Of a stretch of 64,000 nt of DNA, positions 63,226 to 64,000 are shown piece by piece (the first letter of the stretch is position 1; the number at the start of each line of letters is the position of its first letter). The notes beneath the pieces were generated by a model, which was not told the DNA's origin, ran no database searches, and saw only the letters and a program-made list of their open reading frames with translations. The stretch lies in contig NC_068359.1 in NCBI RefSeq assembly GCF_020536995.1, positions 88,477,829-88,541,828 on the forward strand. The letters run 5' to 3'. The translations under genes and the position numbers were made by a program. The stretch comes from Dreissena polymorpha (Eukaryota > Mollusca > Bivalvia > Myida > Dreissenidae).

Positions 63226-63500
63226 TGTGTTGACACCCAATTTAAGGAAACGTTCAGCAGTACTCCAATCATTTTTTACTTGTTTTGCTTTGTAACTATT
63301 TATAATTTGATTAATTTAAAATAATGATAACGCAGGCATAAAAGTACATAGTTGGTATGGTAAAACTTTATTTGAAAAAGCGTTATTCTGTAACCATATT
63401 AACACTGTTCTTTTATGTTCTAAATATGTGATAAAACATATTTTAATAAGACGTATTGATGTTCAATGGTTATCACTATTTAATTGTAAGCGAATTTAAA
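63226..63500. other. Unique sequence beyond the array breakpoint
   Basis: Homology with copy 1 intron 1 stops at about TGTCTCCGTG. No gene is recognised between this point and the foldback element. Confidence 0.5.
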
Positions 63501-63830
63501 GGGTCAGAACATAATGCAATTTATCAAATTAACTTAAGATAAAAAAATGCTCGTTTTTATTTGTGTGTGGCATACTATATTCCATTTTAATTGCCCCCGC
63601 AACAATATCTATTCATATGATACACGAACACTTACTTGGTGTATGAACATCTGATGAATACATGTATATCGTTCCGCAAAATAAGAGCATGTTTTTATCT
63701 TATAAAAATTATGTTATCAGACCACATCTAGCGTGGAAACGTTGGCAATAATTATTGATAAGTGTTAACTTCTTTTATCGAAATATCGTACGAAATATTC
63801 GTTGATTCTTTTAAGGGTTTATGGGTTTTA
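63500..63830. mobile_element. Foldback element, copy 2 (related to 7500-8055)
   Basis: Shares AAAATGCTCGTTTTT, TTTTAATTGCCCCCGCAACAATATCTATTCATA, CCACATCTAGCGTGGAAAC and ATCGTACGAAATATTCGTTGA with the first copy. The right half of the stem is decayed. Confidence 0.65.
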
Positions 63831-64000
63831 AAGATTGATTACTTAATGTATTCTCTAACGCAATATAACGTTATTCTGACACTGAACCCATATATGTACG
63901 GCCTTGTTAATGCCTTGAGCAAGCTACCTGTTTACAACACCGAAAATAAATTAGATATACCCATATTTGAATTTGCATGCCGTATCGCTTATGCTGAGTG

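Overview
The window is AT-rich metazoan nuclear DNA with spliced genes bounded by ordinary GT-AG introns. Many dispersed mollusc-style repeats are present. These include a palindromic TTAATGCATGTG / GTGTCGTCCCAGATTAGCCTGTGCA element at roughly ten sites and several families ending in GACA/GACG runs. I infer a heterodont bivalve, probably a dreissenid mussel; the species call rests on memory of these repeats and is not proven here.

Region 1 (about 1-12 kb, minus strand): the first eight coding exons of a carotenoid-cleaving dioxygenase (BCO/RPE65 family). They encode 320 residues with every splice phase matching, and the gene runs off the left edge. Intron 1 carries a decayed non-LTR retrotransposon that lies between two ~210-bp inverted arms. 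Other introns hold a tRNA-derived SINE, a hAT-type MITE with a clean 8-bp target-site duplication, a (GACA)n array and a ~550-bp foldback element.

Region 2 (about 13.2-30.3 kb, plus strand): fifteen recognisable exons of PIK3R4 (VPS15), covering the end of the helical region, the linker and most of the C-terminal WD40 propeller. Two in-frame TGA codons, five single-base phase breaks, no N-terminal exons and no last exon suggest an unprocessed pseudogene or dead partial duplicate. The BCO-like gene and IFI44L copy 1 in the same window read cleanly and serve as an internal control for base quality. The introns are full of MITE-like repeats.

Region 3 (about 33-63.2 kb, plus strand): a tandem array of IFI44/IFI44L-like genes (TLDc domain plus P-loop GTPase), a family tied to antiviral responses. 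Copy 1 (35139-39806) is intact: six coding exons, 482 residues. A ~12.5-kb unit is repeated: copy 2 has lost exons 2-4, which carry Walker A and the G3 motif, and is frameshifted in exon 6; copy 3 is a TLDc exon plus ~0.5 kb, cut off at an abrupt breakpoint near 63225. Each unit also holds older exon 5/6 remnants and an L1/Tx1-type LINE fragment. Homologous untranslated first exons end in GT donors and carry a conserved IRF/ISRE-like AANNGAAA motif. Together the array looks like a young, still rearranging immune gene cluster with one complete GTPase and one or more TLDc-only derivatives.
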